Positions 1 to 8,786 are shown, counted from the stretch's first letter. The stretch: 64,000 bases of DNA from Sedimentitalea nanhaiensis DSM 24252 (GCF_000473225.1 NZ_KI421509.1:1450045-1514044); one strand, 5' to 3'. Notes: generated by a model from the letters alone, not told the origin. Program-made: numbers and translations.

Positions 1-1892
1 CCGATGTCGCCACGGTTCTGTTCGAAAAGCACCTCAAATTCGACGCCACCGCGCCGAACTGGCCGGATCGCGACCGGTTTATCCTGTCCGCCGGGCATGG
101 CTCGATGCTGCTGTATTCGCTGCTGCACCTGACCGGCTATGCCGACATGCCGATCGAAGAGATCAAGAATTTCCGCCAATGGGGCGCCCGCACAGCGGGG
201 CACCCGGAATACGGCCATGCCAGCGGCATCGAGACCACCACCGGCCCGCTGGGCCAGGGCCTTTCCAATGCGATTGGCTTTGCCATCGCCGAAGAGATCC
301 AGCGCGCCCGCTTTGGCAAGAAAGTCGTGGATCATCATACCTATGTCATCGCTGGCGACGGCTGTCTGATGGAAGGCATCAGCCAAGAGGCCATCGGTCT
401 GGCCGGGCGGCACCAACTGGGCAAGTTGATCGTGCTGTGGGACAACAACAACATCACCATCGACGGCACCGTCGAACTGTCCGACCGCACCAATCAGGCG
501 ATGCGCTTCAAGGCCGCAGGCTGGCAGGTGCTCGAGATCGACGGCCATGATCCCCAGGCAATCGACGAGGCCTTGACCAAGGCAAAAACCGGCAAGAAGC
601 CGACGATGATTGCCTGCAAGACCCATATCGCCCTGGGGCACGCGGCGCAGGACACGTCAAAGGGCCATGGAGCCCTTACGGATCCGGAACAACTGGCCGC
701 CGCCAAACAGATCTATGGCTGGACCACCGGCCCGTTCGTTGTGCCCGAGGACATCAAAGCAGCGTGGGAAGCGATAGGTGCGCGCGGGGCGATCGCCCGG
801 CAGGACTGGGAAAACCGCCTGGCGAGCCTGTCCGAGCGTCGCCGGAACGAGTTTAGCCGCGCCTATGCCCGCGACGTGCCAAAACGCTTTGCCGCAACCA
901 TCCGGGCGCTGAAAAGGCAGAACTCTGAAGCCGCGCCCAAAGTCGCCACCCGCAAGTCCAGTGAAATGGTGCTTGAGGTGATCAACCCGATCATGAGCGA
1001 AACCGTGGGCGGCAGCGCCGACCTGACGGGATCCAACAACACCAAAACCGGCGACATGGGCGTCTTCGATACCGACAACCGCAAGGGTCGCTACATCTAT
1101 TATGGCATCCGCGAGCATGGCATGGCCGCCGCGATGAACGGCATGGCGCTGCATGGCGGCATCCGTCCCTATGGCGGCACGTTCATGTGTTTCACCGACT
1201 ATGCCCGCCCGTCGATGCGGCTGGCGGCATTAATGAAAATCCCGACCGTGTTCGTGATGACCCATGACAGCATCGGATTGGGCGAAGACGGCCCAACGCA
1301 CCAGCCTGTCGAACATCTGGCAATCAGCCGCGCGACCCCCAACACGTGGGTGTTCCGCCCCGCCGACACGGTGGAAACCGCCGAAGCCTGGGAACTGGCG
1401 CTCAGCAGCAAGCAAACACCGTCGGTGCTGTCGCTGACCCGCCAAAGCCTGCCCACCGTGCGGCTGGAGCACAAGCAGCGGAACCTGAGCGAACAGGGGG
1501 CCTATGTTCTTGCCGATACCGTGCGCAAGCGGCAGGTGATCCTGATTGCCACCGGATCCGAGGTTTCGATTGCTCTGGAAGCGCGTGACATTCTCGAAGG
1601 TCAGGGCATCGGCACCCGGGTCGTTTCAATGCCCTGTATGGAGTTGTTCGCCGAACAGGACGAAGCCTATCGCCGCAAGGTTCTGCCTGCGGGCCCGGTG
1701 CGCGTCGGCATCGAAGCCGCCGTGCGGCAGGGCTGGGACCGGTGGCTGCTGGGCGAGCGCGGTCGCGAAGCCAAGTCTGCGTTCATCGGCATGGACAGCT
1801 TCGGCGCCTCGGCCCCGGCAGAAGAGTTGTTCGAGAAGTTCGGCATCACCGTCGAGGCCACGGTCGCCAAGGTCAAGGAACTGCTGGGCTGA
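1..1892 (+). CDS. tkt: Transketolase, 5' end cut by the window
   Basis: This enzyme transfers two-carbon ketol units between sugar phosphates in the pentose phosphate pathway, using thiamine diphosphate and a divalent metal in the cytoplasm. The frame is open from base 3 with no start codon inside the window, so roughly the first 35-40 residues are missing. Visible family marks are [10 protein letters not shown] near the cut end, the cofactor motif GDGCLMEG, the catalytic-Glu stretch [11 protein letters not shown], and the [11 protein letters not shown] substrate loop. The C-terminal domain ends normally at a TGA. Its neighbourhood with a GAPDH gene 1.6 kb downstream is common in Rhodobacterales, although two minus-strand genes separate them. 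Identification is secure; only the 5' end and promoter are unseen. Confidence 0.97.
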   Translation, partial: DVATVLFEKHLKFDATAPNWPDRDRFILSAGHGSMLLYSLLHLTGYADMPIEEIKNFRQWGARTAGHPEYGHASGIETTTGPLGQGLSNAIGFAIAEEIQRARFGKKVVDHHTYVIAGDGCLMEGISQEAIGLAGRHQLGKLIVLWDNNNITIDGTVELSDRTNQAMRFKAAGWQVLEIDGHDPQAIDEALTKAKTGKKPTMIACKTHIALGHAAQDTSKGHGALTDPEQLAAAKQIYGWTTGPFVVPEDIKAAWEAIGARGAIARQDWENRLASLSERRRNEFSRAYARDVPKRFAATIRALKRQNSEAAPKVATRKSSEMVLEVINPIMSETVGGSADLTGSNNTKTGDMGVFDTDNRKGRYIYYGIREHGMAAAMNGMALHGGIRPYGGTFMCFTDYARPSMRLAALMKIPTVFVMTHDSIGLGEDGPTHQPVEHLAISRATPNTWVFRPADTVETAEAWELALSSKQTPSVLSLTRQSLPTVRLEHKQRNLSEQGAYVLADTVRKRQVILIATGSEVSIALEARDILEGQGIGTRVVSMPCMELFAEQDEAYRRKVLPAGPVRVGIEAAVRQGWDRWLLGERGREAKSAFIGMDSFGASAPAEELFEKFGITVEATVAKVKELLG

Positions 1893-2006
1893 CACATGCC
1901 CTGTGCGGCGTCCGAATGTTTCACTCGGGCGCCGCGGCATCGACGGTGACGGGCGCAGGGGCCGGCCTCCCACCCCGCGCCGTTATGTGATGCGATCCAT
2001 GGCCCG

Positions 2007-2282
2007 CTATTTGGCGGCCTCCTTGGCGAGGTCCGTCGCTTTCGCGGACACGTCGCGTTTGAGCTGATCTATCCGCTCTTCGATACCTTCCCGAAGCTGC
2101 TTTCTGGTCACGTTGTCCTTGATGCCGTGCTGACCGGTGCTGGCGGCCTTGCGTTCGGATTTGCTGCACATCTCGTTGTCATTGCCTTTCAGGCCCTTGC
2201 ACAGCTTCTTCAGCCGTTCGATTTCCTCGTTCAGCGTCGTGATTTCCTTGGTCAGCTTTTCGACCTTCTTCTTGTCGCCCAT
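2007..2282 (-). CDS. Small coiled-coil protein of unknown function
   Basis: I do not recognise a named family. The 91-residue product is very rich in Lys, Glu and Asp. Its first ~35 residues have heptad-like spacing (KVEKLTKEITTLNEEIERLKK), which predicts a coiled coil, and a second helical stretch lies near the C-terminus (EERIDQLKRDV). Two cysteines sit in the middle (LCKGL, MCSKS). There is no signal peptide or membrane segment. The ATG at 2282 is preferred over the TTG two codons upstream because a GAGAGG Shine-Dalgarno lies 8 nt before it. It is transcribed away from the tkt 3' end, downstream of the DUF808 gene, and may share that gene's transcript. Confidence 0.7.
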   Translation of the reverse strand: MGDKKKVEKLTKEITTLNEEIERLKKLCKGLKGNDNEMCSKSERKAASTGQHGIKDNVTRKQLREGIEERIDQLKRDVSAKATDLAKEAAK

Positions 2283-2406
2283 ATGCAATGCCTCTCCGGT
2301 AAAGGGATAAGTTCAACCCGCCGAGCCTATGACGTTCTCTTAATTCTGCCTAGAGAAATTGTCTTGGTGTCACCGGGCGAGCGGCTGCCGAACAAAACGG
2401 ATTTCC

Positions 2407-3375
2407 CTAATCGCCCTCGCGCCCCTGCATCCGGGACGCGAGCGGCATCAGCACCCGTGTCGCGACCGGGATCAACAGAAGGCCCAATGCCAGTCCGAAA
2501 ACCCCGTCCATCGCGGCCTTGGCGATCCATTTCACGGTCGGGGCCCAACGCTCGGTCGCCAAGTGACCGGTCGCGACAGCCAGATCATGGATATGGTGGT
2601 ATAGCCAGGGCCAGCCCAGCACCTCGAGACCGTGGGTGATGATCGAACCGCCAACCCACAGCATCGCGGCAGTGCCCACAACCGACAGCAGCTTCATCAG
2701 GCGTGGCATCGCCTTGACGAGCCAGCGCCCCACGGCCCGGCCCGGTCCGGTATGCGCATTCCGGGCCATATACAGCCCGACATCGTCCATCTTTACGATT
2801 ACCCCGACCGAACCATAGACCGCCAGCGTCACGCCAGCCCCGACAACGGCCAGCGTCGCCGCCTGCATCCAGACATTGGGCACGTCGATCGCGGCCAGTG
2901 CAATGGTCATGATCTCGGCCGACAGGATAAAATCGGTCTTGATCGCGCCCTTGACCTTTTGCTCTTCCAAATGGCCTGGATCCTGGATCGCCATGTCCTT
3001 TTCGATTTGCGAATCGCCATGGGGAAACAGGACGTGAAAGATTTTTTCCGCCCCCTCAAAACAAAGATAGGAACCGCCCAACATCAAAAGAGGGGTGATC
3101 AGCAAGGGCGCGAAATTCGCCAACAGCATCGCCACCGGAAGCAGCAGCACCAACTTGTTGAACAAGGAGCCACGTGCAATGCGCCAGATGATCGGCAATT
3201 CCCGCGCCGGGGCAAAGCCCTGCACGTATTTCGGCGTCACCGCAGCGTCGTCGATAATGACCCCGGCGGTCTTGGCCCCCGCCTTGCCAGCCGCAGCCGC
3301 GATATCGTCGACCGATGCCGCCGCCACCTTGGCGATCGCCGCCACATCGTCCAGAAGTGCCAGAAGACCGCTCAT
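2407..3375 (-). CDS. DUF808 (YedI-type) inner-membrane protein
   Basis: The 322-residue product matches the DUF808/YedI family of integral membrane proteins, whose biochemical role is not established. It opens with the typical soluble N-terminus (SGLLALLDDVAAIAK), followed by KYVQGFAPARELPI. Then come five or six hydrophobic segments: LVLLLPVAMLLANFAPLLI, the pair around ALAAIDVPNVWMQAATLAVV and VTLAVYGSVGVIV, LLSVVGTAAMLWVGG, and a last one near the C-terminus. The acidic or charged loop containing FEGAEKIFH is also characteristic. Length is normal for the family. The ATG at 3375 follows a GAGGGCAGGG Shine-Dalgarno. The gene diverges from gap, sharing a 180-bp intergenic region with the operator pair. 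Confidence 0.9.
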   Translation of the reverse strand: MSGLLALLDDVAAIAKVAAASVDDIAAAAGKAGAKTAGVIIDDAAVTPKYVQGFAPARELPIIWRIARGSLFNKLVLLLPVAMLLANFAPLLITPLLMLGGSYLCFEGAEKIFHVLFPHGDSQIEKDMAIQDPGHLEEQKVKGAIKTDFILSAEIMTIALAAIDVPNVWMQAATLAVVGAGVTLAVYGSVGVIVKMDDVGLYMARNAHTGPGRAVGRWLVKAMPRLMKLLSVVGTAAMLWVGGSIITHGLEVLGWPWLYHHIHDLAVATGHLATERWAPTVKWIAKAAMDGVFGLALGLLLIPVATRVLMPLASRMQGREGD

Positions 3376-3437
3376 GCCCTGCCCTCGCTAAATGTTCGTT
3401 TCCGGCAACCCTAGCGCATCCTTCCGGCAGGGCAAGC

Positions 3438-3468
3438 GTTAGCGCAATCGGAGAAAGTTTGCGCTAAC
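3438..3468. promoter_or_regulatory. Paired LacI-family-type operators upstream of gap
   Basis: GTTAGCGCAA at 3438-3447 and its exact reverse complement TTGCGCTAAC at 3459-3468 form an inverted repeat with an 11-bp spacer. The right copy read with its flanks matches 12 of 14 positions of the symmetrical LacI-family site TGTTAGCGCTAACA. The pair lies 88 bp before the gap start and 63 bp before the divergent DUF808 start. LacI-family global carbon regulators of alphaproteobacteria (CceR in Rhodobacter, PckR in Sinorhizobium) are the obvious candidates. That assignment is inference. Confidence 0.6.
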
Positions 3469-3555
3469 ACATTGTGAATGCGCTTTTTTTTCCCTTTTTA
3501 TGTGGCCCGTGCAGGGCTATATGCCCCTAAAGCGCAAGTTTGTGGAGCGACAGTC

Positions 3556-4560
3556 ATGACCATCAACGTCGGAATTAACGGATTTGGCCGCATCGGCCGT
3601 TGCACCCTGTCCCATATCGCGGCCAGCGGACGCAACGACATCAGAGTCCTCAAAGCCAATGCAACCGGTCCTCTGGAAACCGCAGCGCATCTTCTCCGCT
3701 ATGACAGCATCCATGGCCGGTTTGGCAGCGACATCCGCGTTGGCGAGCGCACGCTGGACCTGGGCCGGGGCGAGATCGAGATGTTCTCGACCTATGACCC
3801 GCAGGAACTCGACTGGTCCGGCTGTGACGTCGTGCTCGAATGCACCGGCAATTTCAACGATGGCAAAAAAGCTGGCGTGCACCTGGAGCGGGGCGCAAAA
3901 TCGGTTCTGATCTCAGCCCCGGCGAAGAACGTGCAGAAAACCATCGTGTTCGGCGTCAATGACGAGATGCTGGCCAAGGGCGACAACATGGTCAGCAACG
4001 GATCCTGCACCACCAACTGCCTGGCACCGCTGGCCAAGGTACTGGACGAGGCCGTCGGCATCGAGCATGGCATCATGACCACGATCCACAGCTATACCGG
4101 TGATCAGCCGACGCTGGACCGCCGTCATTCCGACCTGTACCGCGCCCGTGCCGCCGCAATGGCGATGATTCCGACCTCGACCGGTGCAGCCAAGGCTTTG
4201 GGAGAAGTTCTGCCGAACCTCAAGGGCAAGCTGGACGGTTCGGCAATCCGGGTACCGACACCGAATGTCAGCGCGGTCGACCTGACCTTCCGCGCCGGGC
4301 GCGACGTTACCGCGGACGAGATCAACGCATTGGTCGCCGAAGCGGTCAAGGGGCCGATGGGACATGTGCTGGCATATGACCCCGAGCCAAAGGTTTCGAT
4401 CGATTTCAACCACACCGAAGAGAGCAGCATCTTTGCCCCCGATCAGACCCGCGTGGTCGATGGCCGCATGGTCCGGGTTCTGGCCTGGTACGATAACGAG
4501 TGGGGCTTTTCGGTGCGGATGGCCGATGTCGCCGCTGCAATGGGACGCCTGAACGGCTGA
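3556..4560 (+). CDS. gap: Glyceraldehyde-3-phosphate dehydrogenase, probably NADP-preferring
   Basis: This cytoplasmic enzyme interconverts glyceraldehyde 3-phosphate and 1,3-bisphosphoglycerate. The 334-residue protein has the Rossmann start VGINGFGRIGR, the catalytic SNGSCTTNC (Cys151), the His in IHSYT and the C-terminal WYDNEWGFS. The start at 3556 has GGAG 9 nt upstream and gives the canonical N-terminus; the frame stays open 26 codons further up. The position that is Asp in NAD-specific enzymes (Asp32 in Bacillus numbering) is Ala36 here (KANATG), as in Bacillus subtilis GapB. The Leu-Pro pair that also selects NAD is Arg189-Arg190 (LDRRHSD). Both changes favour NADP, and hence a gluconeogenic or anabolic role. 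The upstream LacI-type operators fit carbon-source control. The GAPDH identity is certain; the cofactor is inferred. Confidence 0.96.
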   Translation: MTINVGINGFGRIGRCTLSHIAASGRNDIRVLKANATGPLETAAHLLRYDSIHGRFGSDIRVGERTLDLGRGEIEMFSTYDPQELDWSGCDVVLECTGNFNDGKKAGVHLERGAKSVLISAPAKNVQKTIVFGVNDEMLAKGDNMVSNGSCTTNCLAPLAKVLDEAVGIEHGIMTTIHSYTGDQPTLDRRHSDLYRARAAAMAMIPTSTGAAKALGEVLPNLKGKLDGSAIRVPTPNVSAVDLTFRAGRDVTADEINALVAEAVKGPMGHVLAYDPEPKVSIDFNHTEESSIFAPDQTRVVDGRMVRVLAWYDNEWGFSVRMADVAAAMGRLNG

Positions 4561-4595
4561 TCGCGGGTCTGCAGAGACTGCATATTGTGGATGGG

Positions 4596-4630
4596 CGCCC
4601 GGTCAGGCATATCTGGCCGGGCGTTTTATT
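4596..4630 (+). terminator. Intrinsic terminator after gap
   Basis: An 11-bp stem with one G-U pair (CGCCCGGTCAG at 4596-4606 with CTGGCCGGGCG at 4613-4623) closes a 6-nt loop and is followed by TTTTATT. It lies 36 bp past the gap stop codon and just before the small membrane-protein gene, so that gene is either read through or has its own promoter. Confidence 0.8.
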
Positions 4631-4643
4631 GCCCGAGGCCCGC

Positions 4644-4787
4644 ATGACCAACCGCCTAGCCATTGTTCTGGCCCTTCTGATCCTGGCGTTCATTGCTGCG
4701 GATGCGTTGCTGAACGGTGCCCAGAACCTGGTGTTCCTGGGCAAGAAACTGTATGAATTCGTCGAATGGCTTGCGTTCTGGCGCTAA
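4644..4787 (+). CDS. 47-residue single-pass membrane protein
   Basis: I do not recognise a named family. Translation from the ATG at 4644 gives 47 residues: a short polar start (MTNRL), one clear transmembrane helix (AIVLALLILAFIAADALL) and an amphipathic tail with aromatic residues ending EWLAFWR. The same frame continues upstream through the gap terminator, so the ATG inside is the sensible start. It sits between gap and the convergent coaD. Its compact helix-plus-tail form is typical of real bacterial membrane microproteins, but I have no homology evidence. Confidence 0.55.
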   Translation: MTNRLAIVLALLILAFIAADALLNGAQNLVFLGKKLYEFVEWLAFWR

Positions 4788-4812
4788 AGCGAAAATCGAA
4801 TCGCCCGACAGT

Positions 4813-5316
4813 TCAATCGATTGGCCGCCCCAGACGCTGCAACAACTCGATTCGCACCTGAGGCGTGACAAATCTGGAAATATCGCCTCCAAGGCGGGCA
4901 ATCTCTTTGACCAGTTTGCTGGCAATGGCCTGATGCTTGGCGTCCGCCATCAGAAAGACAGTTTCGACATTTGAATTCAGCACTCGGTTCATGCCGACCA
5001 TCTGATATTCATACTCGAAATCGGCGACAGCGCGCAGCCCCCGTACGATGATCTGTGCGCCCACATCACTGGCGCAGTCGATCAGCAAATTCTCGAACGG
5101 ATGGGCGATAATTTCGGTTTCCGTCTGCTCGGAAAGCTTGGCGCATTCGGCCTCGATCATCACCACCCGCTCTTCCAGCGAGAACATCGGCCCCTTGTCG
5201 CGGTTGATCGCCACACCGATCACCAGCCGGTCCACCAGCACTGTGGCTCGGCGTATGATATCCAGATGACCCAAAGTGATCGGGTCAAAGGTGCCGGGAT
5301 ACAGGGCGATGCGCAT
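4813..5316 (-). CDS. coaD: Phosphopantetheine adenylyltransferase
   Basis: CoaD transfers AMP from ATP to 4'-phosphopantetheine, the penultimate step of coenzyme A synthesis. The 167-residue length is normal. The nucleotidyltransferase signature is complete: YPGTFDPITLGHLDII near the N-terminus, then the phosphopantetheine-binding region (RGLRAVADFEYE) and a final helix with FVTPQV. The ATG at 5316 has a GGAG six nt upstream and gives the canonical MRIALYPG start; a TTG four codons upstream lies inside that Shine-Dalgarno region and is rejected. It converges on the small membrane protein gene and is preceded by 189 bp of intergenic DNA. In this window CoA biosynthesis has no other gene. Confidence 0.96.
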   Translation of the reverse strand: MRIALYPGTFDPITLGHLDIIRRATVLVDRLVIGVAINRDKGPMFSLEERVVMIEAECAKLSEQTETEIIAHPFENLLIDCASDVGAQIIVRGLRAVADFEYEYQMVGMNRVLNSNVETVFLMADAKHQAIASKLVKEIARLGGDISRFVTPQVRIELLQRLGRPID

Positions 5317-5505
5317 GGCGATCTCCAATCATGTGGATCGTGCTGCGGATGCAAACACGGCGTTTCTGCAAATGCAAGACCCTGCCGGCAGCACAGCCGC
5401 TCAACGCGGTGTTTTGGCCAGGCATCGCCTGTGTCACGGTAAAGCCCCGTTCAAACGAGCCGAAATCTATGGATAGATCCCGATGCCACACCTAAAACCA
5501 AAGGC

Positions 5506-5943
5506 CTAGTGGCCCATGATCATACCCTGCAGCGCCTCTTTTTCCATTGCCAGTTCGGACAGTTGCGCCTTGACGACATCCCCAAGTGTGACAAGACCGA
5601 TCATCTTGCCATCCTCGACCACCGGCATATGGCGAAAACGGCCTTCGGTCATCGTCGTCAGCAGCTCTTGCGCACTGTTGTTGCTGGTGCATGTAACCAG
5701 CTTGGCGGTCATATAGGCACTAACCGGCTGATCCAGACAACTGCCGCCAGAACCGGCCAGTTCGCGCACGATATCACGCTCTGACAAGATGCCGGACGCG
5801 GTCTGCCCGCCGTCATCGGACACGACCACCGATCCGATCTTGTTCTCGGCCAGCACCCTGGCAGCCTCGGCAACCTTGGCATTGGACGCGACCGTCAACA
5901 CACCCGTCTTGGCCTTTGACTTGAGAATCTGGTGAACGAGCAT
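5506..5943 (-). CDS. Stand-alone tandem CBS-domain protein
   Basis: The 145-residue protein consists of two CBS motifs (about residues 8-70 and 80-140) and little else. Tandem CBS pairs form a Bateman module that binds adenine nucleotides or similar ligands and regulates partner proteins. Typical pieces are KIGSVVVSDD, GILSERDIVREL, FRHMPVVEDGKMIGLVTLGDVV and the second-domain start SAYMTAKLVT. There is no catalytic or membrane domain, so its partner is unknown. The ATG at 5943 has GGAGG 8 nt upstream. It lies between coaD and the LysR gene on the same strand, with 189 bp to coaD and about 60 bp to the lysR stop. Confidence 0.93.
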   Translation of the reverse strand: MLVHQILKSKAKTGVLTVASNAKVAEAARVLAENKIGSVVVSDDGGQTASGILSERDIVRELAGSGGSCLDQPVSAYMTAKLVTCTSNNSAQELLTTMTEGRFRHMPVVEDGKMIGLVTLGDVVKAQLSELAMEKEALQGMIMGH

Positions 5944-6003
5944 TCGGGGGACCTCCGCAATATTCTTTCAATATCAAAAACGTCGCCGCAATATGCGGTC
6001 GAG

Positions 6004-6900
6004 TCAAGTCAGGCTTTCCAACCGCGCCACTTCATCGCGCACCCCCTGCGCCAGTGCAGCGGCAAAGCGGTTCAATCGCGCGCTGCGCTGATCTCCCTGA
6101 TGGCGCACCAAATAGAAGCTGCGTGTCAGGCTGATCTCATCGCTCAACACCTTGCGCAGCTCGGGATGACTGGGAAGCGAGAAATCGTGCGCCACACCCA
6201 ACCCGGTGCCCTGGACCAATAGTTTCAGTTGTACCGGCACGGAATTCGACGCAAGCGGCACGCGCCTGACACCCAGATTGTCCAGATAGTCCAGTTCGGC
6301 ATCAAAAATCATGTCCGGTATGTACCCAACCATCCGCCGGTCGCGCAGATCCTCGACACGGTCCAACGGCGGATGATCGCGCAGGTAGCTGCGGCTGGCG
6401 ACCAGATGCAGCCTGTAGTCGGTGATTTTCTGCACCAACAGTTGCCCTGCCGACGGTGCGCTGACCGCAATCGCCATATCCGCTTCGCGCCGGGACAGGT
6501 TGACGATGCGCGGCAGCGCGACGATCTGAATATCCAGATCCGGATTCTCTTCGCCGATCCGGGCACAGACCTGCGGCAATAGGTAGTTGGCACAGCCGTC
6601 GGGGGCCCCGATGCGCATCTGCCCGGCCAGCCCCTCGCTGGGGCCGTCGAGCGCTTCGGTAACGGCCCGCATCGCCTGCTCCGCCTGCTCGCCTTGCGAC
6701 AGCAGGCGTTCGCCCGCTGCGGACAGCGTATACCCCTGCGGAGACTTGACGAACAACGACGCGCCCAGCGCCCTTTCCAGCCGCGCAATGCGGCGTCCTA
6801 CCGTCGCCGGGTCGATCTTGAGTACCCGCCCTGCGCCTGACAGGCTTTCCTCGCGGGCGACGGACAAAAAGATCCGCAAGTCGTCCCAATGTGCCTGCAT
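6004..6900 (-). CDS. LysR-family transcriptional regulator, probable mmsA regulator
   Basis: This 298-residue protein has a LysR N-terminal winged helix (WDDLRIFLSVAREESLSGAGRVLKIDPATVGRRIARLE) and a periplasmic-binding-like effector domain (for example GLAGQMRIGAPDGCANYLL). I place the start at the ATG at 6900, since GGGGG sits six nt before it; the in-frame GTG two codons earlier overlaps that site. The gene diverges from mmsA with about 100 bp between them containing a LysR-type dyad, the usual arrangement for a regulator controlling its neighbour. By that logic its effector would be an intermediate of valine, inositol or beta-alanine breakdown. That is inference from position only. Confidence 0.92.
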   Translation of the reverse strand: MQAHWDDLRIFLSVAREESLSGAGRVLKIDPATVGRRIARLERALGASLFVKSPQGYTLSAAGERLLSQGEQAEQAMRAVTEALDGPSEGLAGQMRIGAPDGCANYLLPQVCARIGEENPDLDIQIVALPRIVNLSRREADMAIAVSAPSAGQLLVQKITDYRLHLVASRSYLRDHPPLDRVEDLRDRRMVGYIPDMIFDAELDYLDNLGVRRVPLASNSVPVQLKLLVQGTGLGVAHDFSLPSHPELRKVLSDEISLTRSFYLVRHQGDQRSARLNRFAAALAQGVRDEVARLESLT

Positions 6901-6911
6901 GCCCACCCCCT

Positions 6912-6925
6912 TTGCAATTCTGCAA
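6912..6925. promoter_or_regulatory. LysR-type box in the lysR-mmsA divergent region
   Basis: TTGCA at 6912-6916 and TGCAA at 6921-6925 are exact inverted repeats spaced by four bases, which fits the T-N11-A LysR consensus. It sits just upstream of the lysR start. A related half-site pair, TTGCA at 6962 and TGCGCAA at 6978, lies nearer mmsA, as expected for a recognition site plus an activation site. Confidence 0.55.
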
Positions 6926-7003
6926 AACCTTTTTGAGAACTTGCCTCTGTTCAGGGGATTTTTGCAAGCCTATGTTCTGCGCAACACTGACCAGGAGGAA
7001 ACC

Positions 7004-8503
7004 ATGAACGAACTGACACATTACATCAACGGCGCGCATGTCAAAGGCACATCCGGGCGGTTTGCCGACGTGATGAACCCGGCCACCGGCGAAGTGCAGG
7101 CCAAGGTGCCATTGGCTGACAGTGCCGAGATGGACCACGCGGTTCAGATTGCCGCCGCCGCGCAGCCCGCCTGGGCCGCCACAAACCCGCAGCGCCGCGC
7201 CCGCGTGCTGATGAAATTTGTCGACCTGCTGAACCGCGACATGGATAAACTGGCCGAAGCCCTGAGCCGCGAACACGGCAAGACCCTGCCCGACGCCGCC
7301 GGCGATGTGCAGCGCGGTCTGGAAGTGGTCGAATATTGCATCGGCGCGCCGCAGTTGCTGAAGGGTGAATTCACCGACGCCGCCGGGCCGGGCATCGATA
7401 TGTACTCGATGCGCCAGCCGCTGGGCGTAACCGCGGGCATCACCCCGTTCAACTTTCCCGCCATGATCCCGATGTGGATGTTTGCCCCCGCCATCGCCTG
7501 CGGCAACGCCTTTATTCTGAAACCCAGCGAGCGCGATCCTTCGGTGCCGCTGATGTTGGCGGAACTGCTGGAAGAGGCCGGCCTGCCCAAGGGCATCCTT
7601 CAGGTGGTGAACGGCGATAAAGAGGCGGTGGATGCGATCCTGTATCATCCGGTGATCCAGTCGATCGGTTTCGTCGGCTCGACCCCGATTGCCGAATACA
7701 TCTACGGCACCGGCTGCTCGCAAGGCAAACGCGTGCAGTGTTTTGGCGGGGCCAAGAACCATATGATCATCATGCCGGACGCCGACATGGATCAGGCCGC
7801 GGATGCGCTGGTGGGCGCTGGCTATGGCGCGGCGGGCGAACGATGCATGGCGATCTCGGTTGCGGTGCCGGTGGGCGATGAGACCGCTGACCGTCTGATC
7901 GAAAAACTGGTGCCGCGCATCGAAAAGCTGAAGGTTGGACCTTATACCGGCGGCAACGACGTCGATTACGGTCCGGTGGTGACGGCTGCTGCAAAGGCCA
8001 ATATCGAACGTCTGGTGCAGACCGGCATCGATCAGGGCGCGAAACTTGTTGTCGATGGCCGCGGTTTCAGCCTGCAAGGGTATGAGAACGGTTATTTTGT
8101 CGGACCGCACCTGTTTGACCACGCGACGCCGGAGATGGACATCTACAAGACCGAGATCTTCGGCCCGGTCCTGACCACGGTGCGGGCGCAAAGCTATGAG
8201 GAAGCGCTGAAACTGGCCATGGACCACGAGTACGGCAACGGCACGGCGATCTTTACCCGCGACGGCGACTCGGCACGTGATTTTGCCAGCCGTATCAATG
8301 TCGGAATGATCGGTATCAACGTACCGATCCCGGTTCCGCTGGCCTATCACACCTTTGGCGGCTGGAAGAAATCAGTCTTTGGCGATCTGAACCAACACGG
8401 CCCGGATGCGTTCAAATTCTACACGCGGACCAAGACCGTGACCTCGCGCTGGCCCTCGGGGCTGAAAGACGGCGGCGAGTTCCACTTCAAGCCGATGGAC
8501 TGA
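7004..8503 (+). CDS. mmsA: CoA-acylating methylmalonate-semialdehyde dehydrogenase
   Basis: MmsA oxidises methylmalonate semialdehyde to propionyl-CoA (and malonate semialdehyde to acetyl-CoA) with NAD and CoA, ending valine and myo-inositol degradation. The 499-residue protein fits the family. The N-terminus reads HYINGAHVKGTSGRF, followed by the cofactor-binding GITPFNFPAM and KPSERDPS, the MmsA-type GGAKNHMI, and the catalytic Cys281 in GERCMAIS. The C-terminal GMIGINVPIPVPL is also diagnostic. The ATG at 7004 has AGGAGG five nt upstream; the frame is open far upstream but without family resemblance. The product connects with mmsB and the acyl-CoA dehydrogenase operon 5 kb downstream. The divergent LysR protein is its likely regulator. 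Confidence 0.96.
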   Translation: MNELTHYINGAHVKGTSGRFADVMNPATGEVQAKVPLADSAEMDHAVQIAAAAQPAWAATNPQRRARVLMKFVDLLNRDMDKLAEALSREHGKTLPDAAGDVQRGLEVVEYCIGAPQLLKGEFTDAAGPGIDMYSMRQPLGVTAGITPFNFPAMIPMWMFAPAIACGNAFILKPSERDPSVPLMLAELLEEAGLPKGILQVVNGDKEAVDAILYHPVIQSIGFVGSTPIAEYIYGTGCSQGKRVQCFGGAKNHMIIMPDADMDQAADALVGAGYGAAGERCMAISVAVPVGDETADRLIEKLVPRIEKLKVGPYTGGNDVDYGPVVTAAAKANIERLVQTGIDQGAKLVVDGRGFSLQGYENGYFVGPHLFDHATPEMDIYKTEIFGPVLTTVRAQSYEEALKLAMDHEYGNGTAIFTRDGDSARDFASRINVGMIGINVPIPVPLAYHTFGGWKKSVFGDLNQHGPDAFKFYTRTKTVTSRWPSGLKDGGEFHFKPMD

Positions 8504-8582
8504 TCCCGATCCCTTCGAGTGGCCGCCTGGCTCCGCACGAATGAGAATCCGAAGCTGAGTCGAAAGCTCTCTGGGAACACCG

Positions 8583-8606
8583 AACCGGGCCTTTGGGCCC
8601 GGTTTT
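8583..8606 (+). terminator. Intrinsic terminator after mmsA
   Basis: AACCGGGCC at 8583-8591 pairs perfectly with GGCCCGGTT at 8596-8604 around a 4-nt loop, and the T-run continues to 8606. It lies 80 bp after the mmsA stop and ends the mmsA transcript. The other ~180 bp up to the next gene show nothing I can name. Confidence 0.8.
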
Positions 8607-8786
8607 GCGTATCTCTCGATATGCAGGCCATTGCTGTTGGCACAGGGGAAACCCTGCGTGCACGTCACCCTGACAACCGTGTCCGGCGTCACTTCGACGT
8701 GATATGTCCGGTTTCATCGCTGCGGGGCTGGTATCAACCCGCCGGCAAGACTATCTCGCAAAAAGAAAACGGCACGAGGTAGAGCA

